This document shows positions 9,078 through 17,172 of a stretch of DNA of 64,000 bases, one piece after another. This stretch comes from CATOSD01 sp965226695 (GTDB lineage: Bacteria; Chloroflexota; Dehalococcoidia; Lucifugimonadales; CATOSD01). Numbering within the stretch: position 1 is the stretch's first letter; each line of letters starts with the position of its first letter. A program made the translations under genes and the position numbers. The stretch spans positions 3,348,001-3,412,000 of the forward strand of contig OZ245405.1 in the NCBI GenBank assembly GCA_965226695.1. Direction: 5' to 3'. The notes under the pieces were generated by a model. The model saw only the letters and a program-made list of their open reading frames with translations. It made no database searches and was not told the DNA's origin.

Positions 9078-10721
9078 ATGAAGAGCGATTTCGTAATTGC
9101 CCTAACTCAGCTTGCCGCCGAACGCAATCTCCCGAGGGAGATCGTGCTCTCCGCCATCGAGGCCGCCCTGGTGTCCGCCTATAAGAAAGACAGCGTAACG
9201 GCCGGGCAGGACGTGAGCGTGACGCTGGACCCCGGCACCGGCGACGTCAGCGTCTTCATTCTCAAGACAGTCGTCGACTTCGTAGAGTCGCCGCAAACTG
9301 AGATAACGTTGGCCGACGCCCGCAACATCAGGCCCGACGCCCAGGTGGGCGAAGTTGTCCCCACCGACAGCGTGCCCCACAGCGCCGGCCGCATCGCAGC
9401 CCAGACGGCCAAGCAGGTAGTGCTACAGCGCCTCAGAGAGGCCGAGCGCGACCTCGTGTACGAGGAGTTCGCCGACAAGGAAGGCGAAGTTATCTCCGTA
9501 ACCGTCCAGCGCGTCGACCCCAGATACGTCACCGTCGAGCTGGGCCGCGCCGAGGCCGTGCTGCCGCCGGCAGAGCAGATCCCGACCGAGCGCTATCGCG
9601 TCAGCAACAAGATGAAGGTTCTTCTCCAGTCGGTCACCCGCTCGACAAGAGGGCCCGAGATAATCGTCTCGCGTGCCGACAAACTCTTGATGAAGCGCCT
9701 GTTCGAAATGGAGATCCCCGAGATCTACAGCGGTTCGGTCGAGATCATGGCCATCGCCAGGGAAGCCGGACTCCGCAGCAAGGTCGCCGTGCGCGCCACC
9801 CAGGCTGGCATAGACCCGGTAGGCTCGTGCGTAGGCCTGCGGGGCGTGCGCATCCAGAATATCGTCAACGAGCTCCAGGGCGAGAAGATCGACGTAATCG
9901 AGTGGCACAAGGACGCCGGCGTGCTGATCGCGAACGCGCTCAGCCCCGCCCAGGTGCTGCGCGTGGAAATCGACCCCGAAAACGAGACGGCCACCGCCGT
10001 CGTTCCCGACCGGCAGCTCTCTCTCGCCATTGGCAAAGAGGGGCAGAACGCCCGCCTTGCCGCTAAGCTTACCGGCTGGAAAGTGGACATCAAGAGCAAC
10101 GTCGAGGCGGACCTGATGCCCAGGCCGCAGGCCGCTCCCAAGCCGCCCGCGAGGCCCGTGTCGGCGGTGGACATCTCGCTGCCCGCGCAGGTCGAGGAGG
10201 CGCTGGACGCAGCCGTGCGACAGGCCGCGCCGGCCGTGGAAGTCCCGGAACCGGCCGAACAGCCCGAACCCGTCGCGGCCGAGGCCGACACGGTTGTGGC
10301 AGATGCCGAGCCGGTCGAAGTCGCCGAAGCCGAAGAGCTCGTCGAAGCGCCCGTCGCGGTCTCGGCAGAGCAGACGGAAGCCGTACCGGTCGCCGAGGAA
10401 GAGCCGGCCGCCGAAGTCGAGGAGACCGAACCGGTCGAGGTGGAAGAAGAAGAAGTGCAACCGGCGCCCGTGCCGGAGCCGGTGTTCGAGCTCGAACCCC
10501 TCCCGGAGCCGGCCGCGCCCGTGCTGGGCCGCACATCCTCGCTGCGCGACGTGCCCGACGACGTGTGGTCTCTACGGCGAAGGCGCTCCGAACCGGAGCC
10601 GGGCCGCATTCGCTTTGCTGAGGACATCATCGGACTGCGGGGCGGGCCGCCTTCGCGCCGCGACAAGGATAGCGGCAGGAACAACCGCCGCACCAAGGCC
10701 GGCAAGAGGCGCCGCCGCTAA
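9078..10721 (+). CDS. nusA: Transcription termination/antitermination protein NusA
   Basis: Binds RNA polymerase and nascent RNA to control pausing, termination and antitermination. The 547-residue protein has the N-terminal RNAP-binding domain (to about 125, including AIEAALVSAYKKD), an S1 domain (about 130-200) and two KH domains (about 225-345, with VGSCVGLRGVRIQNIVNEL and IGKEGQNARLAAKLTGW). Beyond residue 360 is a long acidic, Pro/Ala/Glu/Val-rich low-complexity tail of about 120 residues, ending in a very basic cluster. ATG 9078 is preferred over the GTG at 9066 because AGGAGG lies 11 nt upstream and the family starts here. rimP, often found upstream, is absent. Confidence 0.95.
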   Translation: MKSDFVIALTQLAAERNLPREIVLSAIEAALVSAYKKDSVTAGQDVSVTLDPGTGDVSVFILKTVVDFVESPQTEITLADARNIRPDAQVGEVVPTDSVPHSAGRIAAQTAKQVVLQRLREAERDLVYEEFADKEGEVISVTVQRVDPRYVTVELGRAEAVLPPAEQIPTERYRVSNKMKVLLQSVTRSTRGPEIIVSRADKLLMKRLFEMEIPEIYSGSVEIMAIAREAGLRSKVAVRATQAGIDPVGSCVGLRGVRIQNIVNELQGEKIDVIEWHKDAGVLIANALSPAQVLRVEIDPENETATAVVPDRQLSLAIGKEGQNARLAAKLTGWKVDIKSNVEADLMPRPQAAPKPPARPVSAVDISLPAQVEEALDAAVRQAAPAVEVPEPAEQPEPVAAEADTVVADAEPVEVAEAEELVEAPVAVSAEQTEAVPVAEEEPAAEVEETEPVEVEEEEVQPAPVPEPVFELEPLPEPAAPVLGRTSSLRDVPDDVWSLRRRRSEPEPGRIRFAEDIIGLRGGPPSRRDKDSGRNNRRTKAGKRRRR

Positions 10722-10724
10722 GCC

Positions 10725-11006
10725 ATGCCGCCCAGACCGCGCCGCCGACCAGTCAGGACGTGCGTCGCCTGCGGCAAAAGGACCGAAAAGCGCGAACTGG
10801 TGCGCATCGCCTCAGCGCCGCAAGGCGTGGTCGTCGACCCGTCGGGTCGGATGCCCGGGCGCGGCGCATACGTGTGCGCGTCAGGCGACTGCCCGGCCTC
10901 GACGACACTGAAGCGCGGCCGGCTCGAACACAATTTGCGAACGAAGCTTTCCGATGACGACTGGACGCGACTGCTCCAGTCGCTAGAGGCACTACCGAAT
11001 ACCTGA
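10725..11006 (+). CDS. ylxR: YlxR/RnpM family RNA-binding protein
   Basis: A 93-residue basic protein with the family core RTCVACGKRTEKRELVRI near residues 11-28 and GRGAYVC near 45-51. Members (YlxR, renamed RnpM in Bacillus) bind RNA and modulate RNase P. It starts 3 nt after nusA, exactly the conserved nusA-ylxR-infB order, so co-transcription is near certain. A basic start (MPPRPRRRPVR) is typical. Confidence 0.9.
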   Translation: MPPRPRRRPVRTCVACGKRTEKRELVRIASAPQGVVVDPSGRMPGRGAYVCASGDCPASTTLKRGRLEHNLRTKLSDDDWTRLLQSLEALPNT

Positions 11007-11020
11007 GGGTGTTTCCCTAT

Positions 11021-11064
11021 GGCCCCCTCTCCCTTGATGGAAGAGGACTGAGGTGAGGGTGGAA
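11021..11064. repeat. Family A palindromic repeat between ylxR and infB
   Basis: CCCCCTCTCCCTTGATGG, GAAGAGGACTGAGGTGAGGG: an imperfect stem of the A family, inside the nusA operon transcript. It is one reason the ylxR-infB spacing is unusually wide (122 bp). Confidence 0.7.
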
Positions 11065-11128
11065 GAGGCATCGGAATCATCACCTGGCCACCGCGCAATC
11101 GAGCGGTTCGGCAACGGAGACCACAAGT

Positions 11129-12970
11129 ATGACTAGCAGCACCAGGGGACGACGACCGGCAAGGTCCAGCTACGGCGCGGCGCGGCAACCCGTCGCTCCC
11201 GCGAGCGCCCAACGCGCCGCGCCCGTCGACTCCGCGATCGAGATTCCCGCCGCCATCGCCATCCACGACCTTGCCGACGTGATGGGCCTCAACCCCATCG
11301 AGGTCATCAAGGAGTTCATGCGCAACGGCTTCATGTACACCATCAACGAGGTGGTGGAGCATGAGACCGCCGCCCTCGTCGCCGAGTCCCTGGGCTTCGA
11401 CGTGCTTCCCCTCGCCGAACCTGAAAAGCGGGCCGGCTCGCTGGTGATATCGCCGGACGGCGAAGACCCCGACTTGCTTGAGGGCCGCCCGCCGGTGGTG
11501 ACCATTCTCGGACACGTCGACCACGGCAAGACCACGCTGCTGGACTCGCTGCGCAACAGCAACGTGGTGAGCGGTGAGGCCGGCGGCATCACCCAACACA
11601 TTGGGGCATACCAGATCGACTTCGACGGCTCCCCCATCTCCTTTCTCGATACCCCGGGGCACGAGGCGTTCACGGCTATGCGCGCCCGGGGCGCGCAGGT
11701 CACCGACATCGCGATACTGGTGATAGCCGCGGACGACGGCATAATGCCGCAGACCATCGAGGCGATAGACCACGTGAAGGCCGCCGGCGTTCCCATCGTC
11801 GTCGCCATCAACAAGATCGACAGGCTCGACGCGGACCCCGAGCGCGTCAAGCGCCAGCTCGCCGAACAGGACCTGCTGATAGAGGAGTGGGGCGGCGACG
11901 TGATAGCCGTGCCGATATCCGCCCTGAGGGGCGACGGTATATCCGACCTTCTCGAAAACATGATGGTGGTTGCCGAAATCGGCGATCTCAAGGCTAATCC
12001 GCACCGGCCCGCCCGCGGCGTCGTCGTGGAAGCCCGCATCGACAAGCAGCGCGGCACGATAGCCACTGTGCTCGTGCAGACGGGCACTCTGAACGTGGGC
12101 GACAACATCGTGCTCGGCGAAGTGCGCGGCAGGGTCAAAGCCATGTTCACCGACAGGGGCAGGCGCATCAAGAGTGCCGGCCCCTCCCAGCCCGTCGAAA
12201 TCCTCGGCGTGTCCGGGCTGCCGCAGGCGGGAGACGTGCTCGAGACTACGCCCGACGATAAGACCGCGCGCCAGATCGTGCAAGAGCGCCAACGCCTGCG
12301 CGAGCTAAAGTTCGGCTCCGGCCCCACGCTCGAAGACGTGTACACCAGGATAGAGTCGGGCGAAGTCAAGACGCTGAACCTGATCGTCAAGACCGACGTA
12401 CAGGGCACCGTAGATGCCGTTCGCAACGCGCTGGAGCGGCTCAACACCGAGCAGACCAAGGTGACCCTGATCCACGCCGCAAGCGGCAGCATAACCGAAA
12501 GCGACATCCTGCTGGCGGTCGCGTCCAAGGCTATCGTGATAGCCTTCAACAGCAGGATCGAGCCCGGCGCCCGCTCCCTCGCAAGCCAGGAGGGCGTGGA
12601 CGTACGCTTCTACAGCATAATCTACAACCTCGTGGACGACGTGGAACGGGCGCTCACCGGACTACTGGACCCCGTATACCGCGACGTGCTCGAAGGCAGG
12701 GCCACGGTGCGCGCCGTGTTCAGCCTGGGCCGCAGGGCCCAAGCGGCCGGCTTCTACGTCAACGACGGCAGGATCGCCCGCGACTCGAAGATCCACCTCT
12801 TGCGCAGCGGCCAGGAGCTGTACGTCGGCCCGATCGTAAGCCTTAAGCACTTCCGCGACGACGTGAGAGAGGTTGCCACCGGCGTCGAGGGCGGCATAAC
12901 GCTGGAAGGCTTCCACAACTACGAGGAAGACGACGTGCTGGAAGCCTACCGCACCGTACAAGAGAGCTAG
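11129..12970 (+). CDS. infB: Translation initiation factor IF-2
   Basis: GTPase that delivers initiator tRNA to the 30S subunit. The 613-residue protein is a short form of IF-2: about 30 variable residues, an IF2_N-type domain (about 35-90), then the G domain with GHVDHGKTTL (G1, about 128-137), GGITQHIGAY (G2), DTPGH (G3) and NKID (G4), followed by beta-barrel domains II and IV that bind fMet-tRNA. The long charged N-terminal extension of enterobacterial IF-2 is missing. ATG 11129 is the first in-frame start after the repeat. Confidence 0.96.
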   Translation: MTSSTRGRRPARSSYGAARQPVAPASAQRAAPVDSAIEIPAAIAIHDLADVMGLNPIEVIKEFMRNGFMYTINEVVEHETAALVAESLGFDVLPLAEPEKRAGSLVISPDGEDPDLLEGRPPVVTILGHVDHGKTTLLDSLRNSNVVSGEAGGITQHIGAYQIDFDGSPISFLDTPGHEAFTAMRARGAQVTDIAILVIAADDGIMPQTIEAIDHVKAAGVPIVVAINKIDRLDADPERVKRQLAEQDLLIEEWGGDVIAVPISALRGDGISDLLENMMVVAEIGDLKANPHRPARGVVVEARIDKQRGTIATVLVQTGTLNVGDNIVLGEVRGRVKAMFTDRGRRIKSAGPSQPVEILGVSGLPQAGDVLETTPDDKTARQIVQERQRLRELKFGSGPTLEDVYTRIESGEVKTLNLIVKTDVQGTVDAVRNALERLNTEQTKVTLIHAASGSITESDILLAVASKAIVIAFNSRIEPGARSLASQEGVDVRFYSIIYNLVDDVERALTGLLDPVYRDVLEGRATVRAVFSLGRRAQAAGFYVNDGRIARDSKIHLLRSGQELYVGPIVSLKHFRDDVREVATGVEGGITLEGFHNYEEDDVLEAYRTVQES

Positions 12971-13018
12971 CGCCGCGCCCGCGCAGCCGCCCGAACTTCC
13001 CACCCGAAGAGGCTCCTC

Positions 13019-13402
13019 ATGAACCGGCGGATGAACCGCGTAAACGTGCTTTTGCGCAAAGAGATAAGCCGCGTGATGGCCACCGACCTCCGCGACCCCA
13101 GGCTCTCCAAGGTCGTCAGCGTGACGCACGTCGACACCTCCTCCAACCTCAGGCACGCCAAGGTCTACATCAGCGTGCTGGGCGGCGGCGACGACAAGCG
13201 CGGCACTATGGCCGCCCTCAAGTCCGCATCCGGCTACATCCACCGGGCCGTGCGGGAGAACATCACGCTGAAGAGTATGCCGTTCCTGAGATTCGAGCTG
13301 GACGACTCGATCGAACGGGGCGCGCAGCTATCGGACATTATAGAAGAGGCGGTCGCCAAACCGAACACCCAGACCGCGGAGAACCATTCCCCTCTCCCTT
13401 GA
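13019..13402 (+). CDS. rbfA: Ribosome-binding factor A
   Basis: A 127-residue 30S maturation factor with a KH-like fold. Core motifs are RVNVLLRKEISRVMATDLRDPR at the N-terminus and VSVTHVDTSSNLRHAKVYISVLG in the middle, followed by the PFLRFELDDSIERG strand. The last dozen residues (after about 115) are encoded by sequence running into a family A palindromic repeat, and the TGA stop lies inside that repeat. The repeat therefore appears to have supplied the C-terminal tail and stop codon. Confidence 0.93.
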   Translation: MNRRMNRVNVLLRKEISRVMATDLRDPRLSKVVSVTHVDTSSNLRHAKVYISVLGGGDDKRGTMAALKSASGYIHRAVRENITLKSMPFLRFELDDSIERGAQLSDIIEEAVAKPNTQTAENHSPLP

Positions 13403-13473
13403 CGGGAGAGGGTTAGAACCTGCCCTGAGACTTGTCCTGAGCCTGCCGAATGGATTGCCGAAGGGGTGAGGGT
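13384..13473. repeat. Family A repeat interrupted by a second repeat
   Basis: CCCTCTCCCTTGACGGGAGAGGGTTAG is the left part of a family A unit and GGGTGAGGG at about 13458-13470 is its right part. Between them (about 13417-13457) lies a block containing CCTGCCCTGAG and TCCTGAGCCTGCCGAA, which resembles a different widespread short element. The intact unit at 6388 shows what the uninterrupted form looks like. Confidence 0.65.
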
Positions 13474-13475
13474 GA

Positions 13476-14414
13476 ATGCTCAGAGAACCGAAAGAGCCGG
13501 CGATAAACGGCATCCTCAACGTCAACAAGCCCTATGGCATCACCTCCATGGAGGTGGTGCGCCGCCTGAAGCGCGCCAGCCGCCAGAAGCGCGTGGGCCA
13601 CGGCGGCACTCTCGACCCCGTGGCCACCGGAGTGGTGCCAATCTGCTTCGGACAGGCGACCCGGATGATGGAGTACCTCATCGACGGTCGCAAGGAGTAC
13701 AGGGCCGAGATAGAGCTGGGCGCCACCACCGATACCTACGACGCGCTGGGTAAGGTGGTCGAACAGCGTCCAACGGACGGCGTCTCCCTGGAAGACGTCG
13801 AGGCCGCCATCGCTCCCTACCTGGGCACGGTCAAGCAGGTGCCTCCCATGTACTCTGCCCTCAAGCGCCAGGGCAAGCGCCTGTACGACCTGGCGCGTGC
13901 CGGCATCGAGGTGGAGCGCGAGCCGCGAGACGTGGTTGTGCACTGGACGCGGCTGCTGGACTGGTCGCCGCCCATTATCAGTGTCGAGGTCGGCAGCGGC
14001 CGCGGCTTCTACATGCGCTCACTCGCCCACGACGTGGGCCAGGCGCTCGGCTGCGGCGGGCACCTGAAAAGCCTGGAGCGGCTGCGAAGCGGGGCCTTCT
14101 ACGTCGCCGACGCGGTGCAGCTCGACGACGCGGAGGAGCGCTTCGTAGAGGACACCTGGGCCGAGCTGATACATGCGCCGGACGCCGCCCTGTACGGACT
14201 GAAGGCGGCGATAGTGGGCCGACAGATGGAACAGCTCATAAGACACGGCCAGCCGATACCGCCCGAATCACGCATTCCCGGCGCCGAGGATGGCGAACGC
14301 TGCAGGGTGTACGGCGTCGACGGCGCGTTCGTCGCGGTGCTCAAGTACGACGGTCCGGCCAGGCGCTGGCGTCCCGAAAAGGTCCTCCAGCAGACCAGGC
14401 CCAGCCGCAGGTAG
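13476..14414 (+). CDS. truB: tRNA pseudouridine(55) synthase TruB
   Basis: Converts U55 of the T-loop of tRNAs to pseudouridine. The 312-residue product begins with the family motif NGILNVNKPYGITS and has the catalytic Asp in GHGGTLDPVATGV (about residues 42-54). YRAEIELGATTDTYDA and QVPPMYSALKRQGKRLYDLAR follow, then a C-terminal PUA-like region. It completes the nusA-infB-rbfA-truB cluster. ATG 13476 lies right after the repeat and there is no strong RBS. Confidence 0.95.
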   Translation: MLREPKEPAINGILNVNKPYGITSMEVVRRLKRASRQKRVGHGGTLDPVATGVVPICFGQATRMMEYLIDGRKEYRAEIELGATTDTYDALGKVVEQRPTDGVSLEDVEAAIAPYLGTVKQVPPMYSALKRQGKRLYDLARAGIEVEREPRDVVVHWTRLLDWSPPIISVEVGSGRGFYMRSLAHDVGQALGCGGHLKSLERLRSGAFYVADAVQLDDAEERFVEDTWAELIHAPDAALYGLKAAIVGRQMEQLIRHGQPIPPESRIPGAEDGERCRVYGVDGAFVAVLKYDGPARRWRPEKVLQQTRPSRR

Positions 14415-14480
14415 CTGGCGTATCGCGCGGCTCGGCAGCCCGGAGCGGTCGGGTGCAAGTCATCCGGAAGAGGTGAGAAC

Positions 14481-15101
14481 GTGACCGAGTTACAGTTGGA
14501 CGAGAAGGGACTGGTGCCCGCGGTAGCCCAGAACGCCGCTACCGGCGACGTCATTATGCTGGGGTACATGAACCCCGGCTCGCTCAAGCGCACGCTGGAG
14601 GGCGGCGAGGTGTGGTTCTACAGCCGCAGCCGGTCGGACCTCTGGCACAAGGGCGAGGTCTCCGGAAACTACATGCGCATAGAGTCCGCGTCCCTCGACT
14701 GCGACGGCGACACGATTCTGCTGAGGGTCAACCCCGACGGCCCTATATGCCACACCGGCAACGACACCTGCTTTTTCACGCCGTTCGACGAACTGCCAGA
14801 CTTCGTCACGACAGACCGCGGGCCGGGCGTGATCGAGGACGTGTTCTCGGTGATACAGGACCGCAAGCGCGAGATGCCCGAGGACAGCTACACGGCGAAG
14901 CTGCTCGGAGACGGCGTGGACCGCATAAGCCAGAAGGTAATCGAGGAAGCGGGCGAGGCCGCCATCGCCGCCGTCAAGGGCGACCGCGATGCGATGGTGG
15001 GCGAAATCGGCGACCTGCTGTACCACGCGCTCGTGCTGCTGGCCGCCGCGGGTGCTCGCCCCGAGGACGTTTGGGAGGAGCTGCGCCAACGCCGGAGGTA
15101 G
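14481..15101 (+). CDS. hisIE: Bifunctional phosphoribosyl-AMP cyclohydrolase / phosphoribosyl-ATP pyrophosphatase
   Basis: Catalyses the second and third steps of histidine biosynthesis. The N-terminal HisI domain (about 1-105) has MLGYMN, VWFYSRSRSDLWHKGEVSGN and the zinc-binding Cys/His residues in SLDCDGD and GPICHTGNDTCFF. The C-terminal HisE domain (about 115-206) has the MazG-like EEAGEAAIA and EIGDLLYHALVLL helices. The start is GTG at 14481, after GAAGAGGTGAG. The other his genes in the window (hisF, hisA, hisH) lie 2-5 kb away on the opposite strand. Confidence 0.94.
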   Translation: MTELQLDEKGLVPAVAQNAATGDVIMLGYMNPGSLKRTLEGGEVWFYSRSRSDLWHKGEVSGNYMRIESASLDCDGDTILLRVNPDGPICHTGNDTCFFTPFDELPDFVTTDRGPGVIEDVFSVIQDRKREMPEDSYTAKLLGDGVDRISQKVIEEAGEAAIAAVKGDRDAMVGEIGDLLYHALVLLAAAGARPEDVWEELRQRRR

Positions 15102-15112
15102 GGCGCGGAGTA

Positions 15113-15222
15113 AGTCCCCTCCTCTCCCCTGGGGGAGAGGATTGAGGTGAGGGGGAAGGGACGGAGATGCACTCTTTCACCCCCATCCTAACCTTCCCCC
15201 GTCGAGGGGGGAAGGGACTAGC
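15113..15222. repeat. Adjacent family A and family B repeats
   Basis: A family A unit (CCTCTCCCCTGGGGGAGAGG, then ATTGAGGTGAGGGGG) ends near 15160 and a family B unit follows at 15177 (CACCCCCATCCTAACC, then TTCCCCCGTCGAGGGGGGAA). They sit between the convergent genes hisIE and the DUF1385 gene, where paired hairpins could act as a bidirectional terminator. Confidence 0.75.
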
Positions 15223-16093
15223 CGGAAGAAGCGTCGGCGTCCAGAGCCAGGCGCATCGCCTCGATGGCGATCTCGATCTGGTCGTCGGTGGGCTCGCGCG
15301 TCGTGAGCCGCTGTAGCGCGAGACTGGGCCCCGTGATCAGCCCCACAAGCGGGTTGCCGGCGAACCTTCCGCTCAGCCGGATCAGCTCGTAGCTCACCGC
15401 GGCTATCACCGGTATCAGCACCACGCGCGAGCTGACCAGCCACCACAGCGGCTCGCGCCCAACGAAGACGAACGCGATCACGGACACCACCATCACCACG
15501 AGCAGAAACGCCGTGCCGCATCGCGGGTGGGCCGTGGGGTACTTGCGGACCGCCGCCACCTCCAGCGGGTCGCCCCGCTCCTGGGCGTGTACGGTCATGT
15601 GCTCCGCGCCGTGGTACATAAACACGCGCCGGATGTCGTTCATCCGGCCGATCAGCAAGATGTAGGCGAGGAAGAGCACGAGCCGGATGACGCCCTCGGC
15701 GATGTTGGCCGCGAGCGAGGAGCCGAGCAGGCCCTCCAGCCAGTGGCTGGCGAACAGCGGCGCGAGGAAGAACACGCCGACGGCGAACAGCAGCGAAACC
15801 GCCATCATCAGCGCCATGGCCGCCCCGCTCATCTCCTCGCCCTCCGCCTCCATCCCCACGTTCGCCGAGAAGTTGAGCGCCTTCATGCCCAGTGTAAGCA
15901 TTTCGGCGAGCGCGACGATGCCGCGCACGAGCGGCACTCTGCGGGCGGGACCGGTGAAGAGCGGGCTGAGAGGTTGCCGTCGTACGGCAACGGTGCCGTC
16001 GGGGCGGCGCACGGCTACGCAGACGTTGCGCTGCCCGCGTATCATGACGCCCTCGATAACCGCCTGGCCGCCATAGGTGGGCCTAGTCCGCAC
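15218..16093 (-). CDS. DUF1385 family membrane protein
   Basis: The 291-residue protein begins with the conserved PTYGGQAVIEGVMIRGQRN and has at least four membrane helices (around residues 90-115, 130-150, 195-215 and 220-240). The central MYHGAEHMTVHAQE and the KYPTAHPRCGTAFLL segments are the family's conserved His/Cys-bearing blocks. The function is unknown. Genes of this family often lie beside rpmE, prfA and prmC, as here, which suggests a link with ribosome biogenesis or the cell envelope. Confidence 0.85.
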   Translation of the reverse strand: MRTRPTYGGQAVIEGVMIRGQRNVCVAVRRPDGTVAVRRQPLSPLFTGPARRVPLVRGIVALAEMLTLGMKALNFSANVGMEAEGEEMSGAAMALMMAVSLLFAVGVFFLAPLFASHWLEGLLGSSLAANIAEGVIRLVLFLAYILLIGRMNDIRRVFMYHGAEHMTVHAQERGDPLEVAAVRKYPTAHPRCGTAFLLVVMVVSVIAFVFVGREPLWWLVSSRVVLIPVIAAVSYELIRLSGRFAGNPLVGLITGPSLALQRLTTREPTDDQIEIAIEAMRLALDADASSG

Positions 16094-16152
16094 GGCTCAT
16101 TTCCCGGACGCCGTGAGCGCGGGCGCGGTTTGGGGAGGTCTCAGGGCGTGCC

Positions 16153-16356
16153 CTACTGGAGGTTGAAGCGGCGTTTGAGGCGCTCAACCCTGCCCTCGGT
16201 GTCGACGATCCGCTGCTCGCCCGTGAAAAACGGGTGGCACTGGTTGCAGATCTCCACCCGCAGCTCGGGCTTCGTGGCGCCGGTGTTGTAGGAGCGCCCG
16301 CAGGAGCAGGTTACGGTCGCTTCCGGGTAGTAGGTTGGATGTATGTCAGTCTTCAT
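16153..16356 (-). CDS. rpmE: 50S ribosomal protein L31 (zinc type)
   Basis: A 67-residue L31 with the zinc-binding set Cys17, Cys19, Cys37 and Cys40 (CSC and CNQC), so it is the C+ form. It starts MKTDIHPTYYPEATVTC, and the HPFFTGEQRIVDTEGRVERL block is conserved. It sits between rpmA and the DUF1385 gene in one minus-strand operon. Confidence 0.96.
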   Translation of the reverse strand: MKTDIHPTYYPEATVTCSCGRSYNTGATKPELRVEICNQCHPFFTGEQRIVDTEGRVERLKRRFNLQ

Positions 16357-16417
16357 CTGTATCTTGGCTCGAATTGTCCTTAAGTGAGCGGTCCGGCCGT
16401 GCCGGACCGCGTCGGCC

Positions 16418-16681
16418 CTAAACGGCGGCGACGGGGTAGACGCTGGCCCGCTTCTTGTCCTTCGTCTTGAACTCGAACTTCACGGTGCCGTCGATGAGCG
16501 AGAACAGCGTGTGGTCGCGCCCGACACCCACGTTTGTGCCGGGGTGAATCCTGGTGCCGCGCTGCCTGACGATTATCGAGCCGGCGCTGACGAACTGGCT
16601 GTCGTACCGCTTGACGCCCAGACGCTTGGAGTTGCTGTCGCGTCCGTTGCGTGTGCTTCCTCCGCCCTTCTTGTGTGCCAT
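16418..16681 (-). CDS. rpmA: 50S ribosomal protein L27
   Basis: An 87-residue L27 starting MAHKKGGGSTRNGRDS, the glycine-rich N-terminus that reaches the peptidyl-transferase centre. RQRGTRIHPGTNVGVGRDHTLF follows. There is no Firmicutes-type N-terminal extension before MAHKKG. It is in the standard rplU-rpmA order. Confidence 0.97.
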   Translation of the reverse strand: MAHKKGGGSTRNGRDSNSKRLGVKRYDSQFVSAGSIIVRQRGTRIHPGTNVGVGRDHTLFSLIDGTVKFEFKTKDKKRASVYPVAAV

Positions 16682-16730
16682 TGCTTCATTCCCTTTCTGT
16701 CAGGATGCGGACGTATCTTACCACGGCCCG

Positions 16731-17048
16731 CTACTGCTGGGAGATGCCTATCACCCGCAGGTCGGTGTAATTCTGTCGATGGCCGTTCTTGCGCCGGTAG
16801 CGGGTTTTGGCCTTGTACTTGAAGACGATAATCTTCTTGCCGCGGCCCTTGCCCACCACTTCGGTGGTCACCCGCGCCCCCTCGACCGTGGGCGCGCCCA
16901 CGGACACGTTGCCGTCCCGGGAAAGCATCAGCACCTTGTCGAACTCGATGGCGTCCCCTTCGTCGCCGGGAATGCTCTCGACGCGAATGGTGTCGCCCTG
17001 CTTGACGCGGTACTGTTTACCGCCCGTTTGAAATATCGCGTAATCCAT
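16731..17048 (-). CDS. rplU: 50S ribosomal protein L21
   Basis: A 105-residue L21, with MDYAIFQTGGKQYRVKQGD at the start and FKYKAKTRYRRKNGHRQ near the C-terminus. ATG 17048 is chosen because homology starts exactly there; the frame extends 13 codons upstream into the promoter -10 region. It leads the rplU-rpmA-rpmE-DUF1385 operon behind a near-consensus promoter. Confidence 0.96.
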   Translation of the reverse strand: MDYAIFQTGGKQYRVKQGDTIRVESIPGDEGDAIEFDKVLMLSRDGNVSVGAPTVEGARVTTEVVGKGRGKKIIVFKYKAKTRYRRKNGHRQNYTDLRVIGISQQ

Positions 17049-17068
17049 TTTTCGCAAACCTCGGACTA

Positions 17069-17097
17069 ATTCTAAAAGCCGGGGCAACGCGCGTCAA
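17069..17097 (-). promoter_or_regulatory. Strong sigma70-type promoter of rplU-rpmA-rpmE
   Basis: On the minus strand TTGACG (17097-17092), a 17-bp spacer and TAGAAT (17074-17069) form a near-consensus promoter. It ends about 20 bp before the rplU ATG, leaving a very short leader with little room for an L21 autoregulatory structure. Confidence 0.7.
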
Positions 17098-17130
17098 TCC
17101 CCAACGCGGCCTCGAAGCCCGCGGGGCCAG

Positions 17131-17153
17131 TCCTCTCTCCCCCGTGGGAGAGG
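17131..17153. repeat. Family A palindromic repeat, short form
   Basis: CCTCTCTCCCCCGTGGGAGAGGAG forms a hairpin between hisF (stop at 17173) and the rplU promoter. It may terminate hisF transcription. Confidence 0.6.
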
Positions 17154-17172
17154 AGACCAAGCACGTTCCCCA

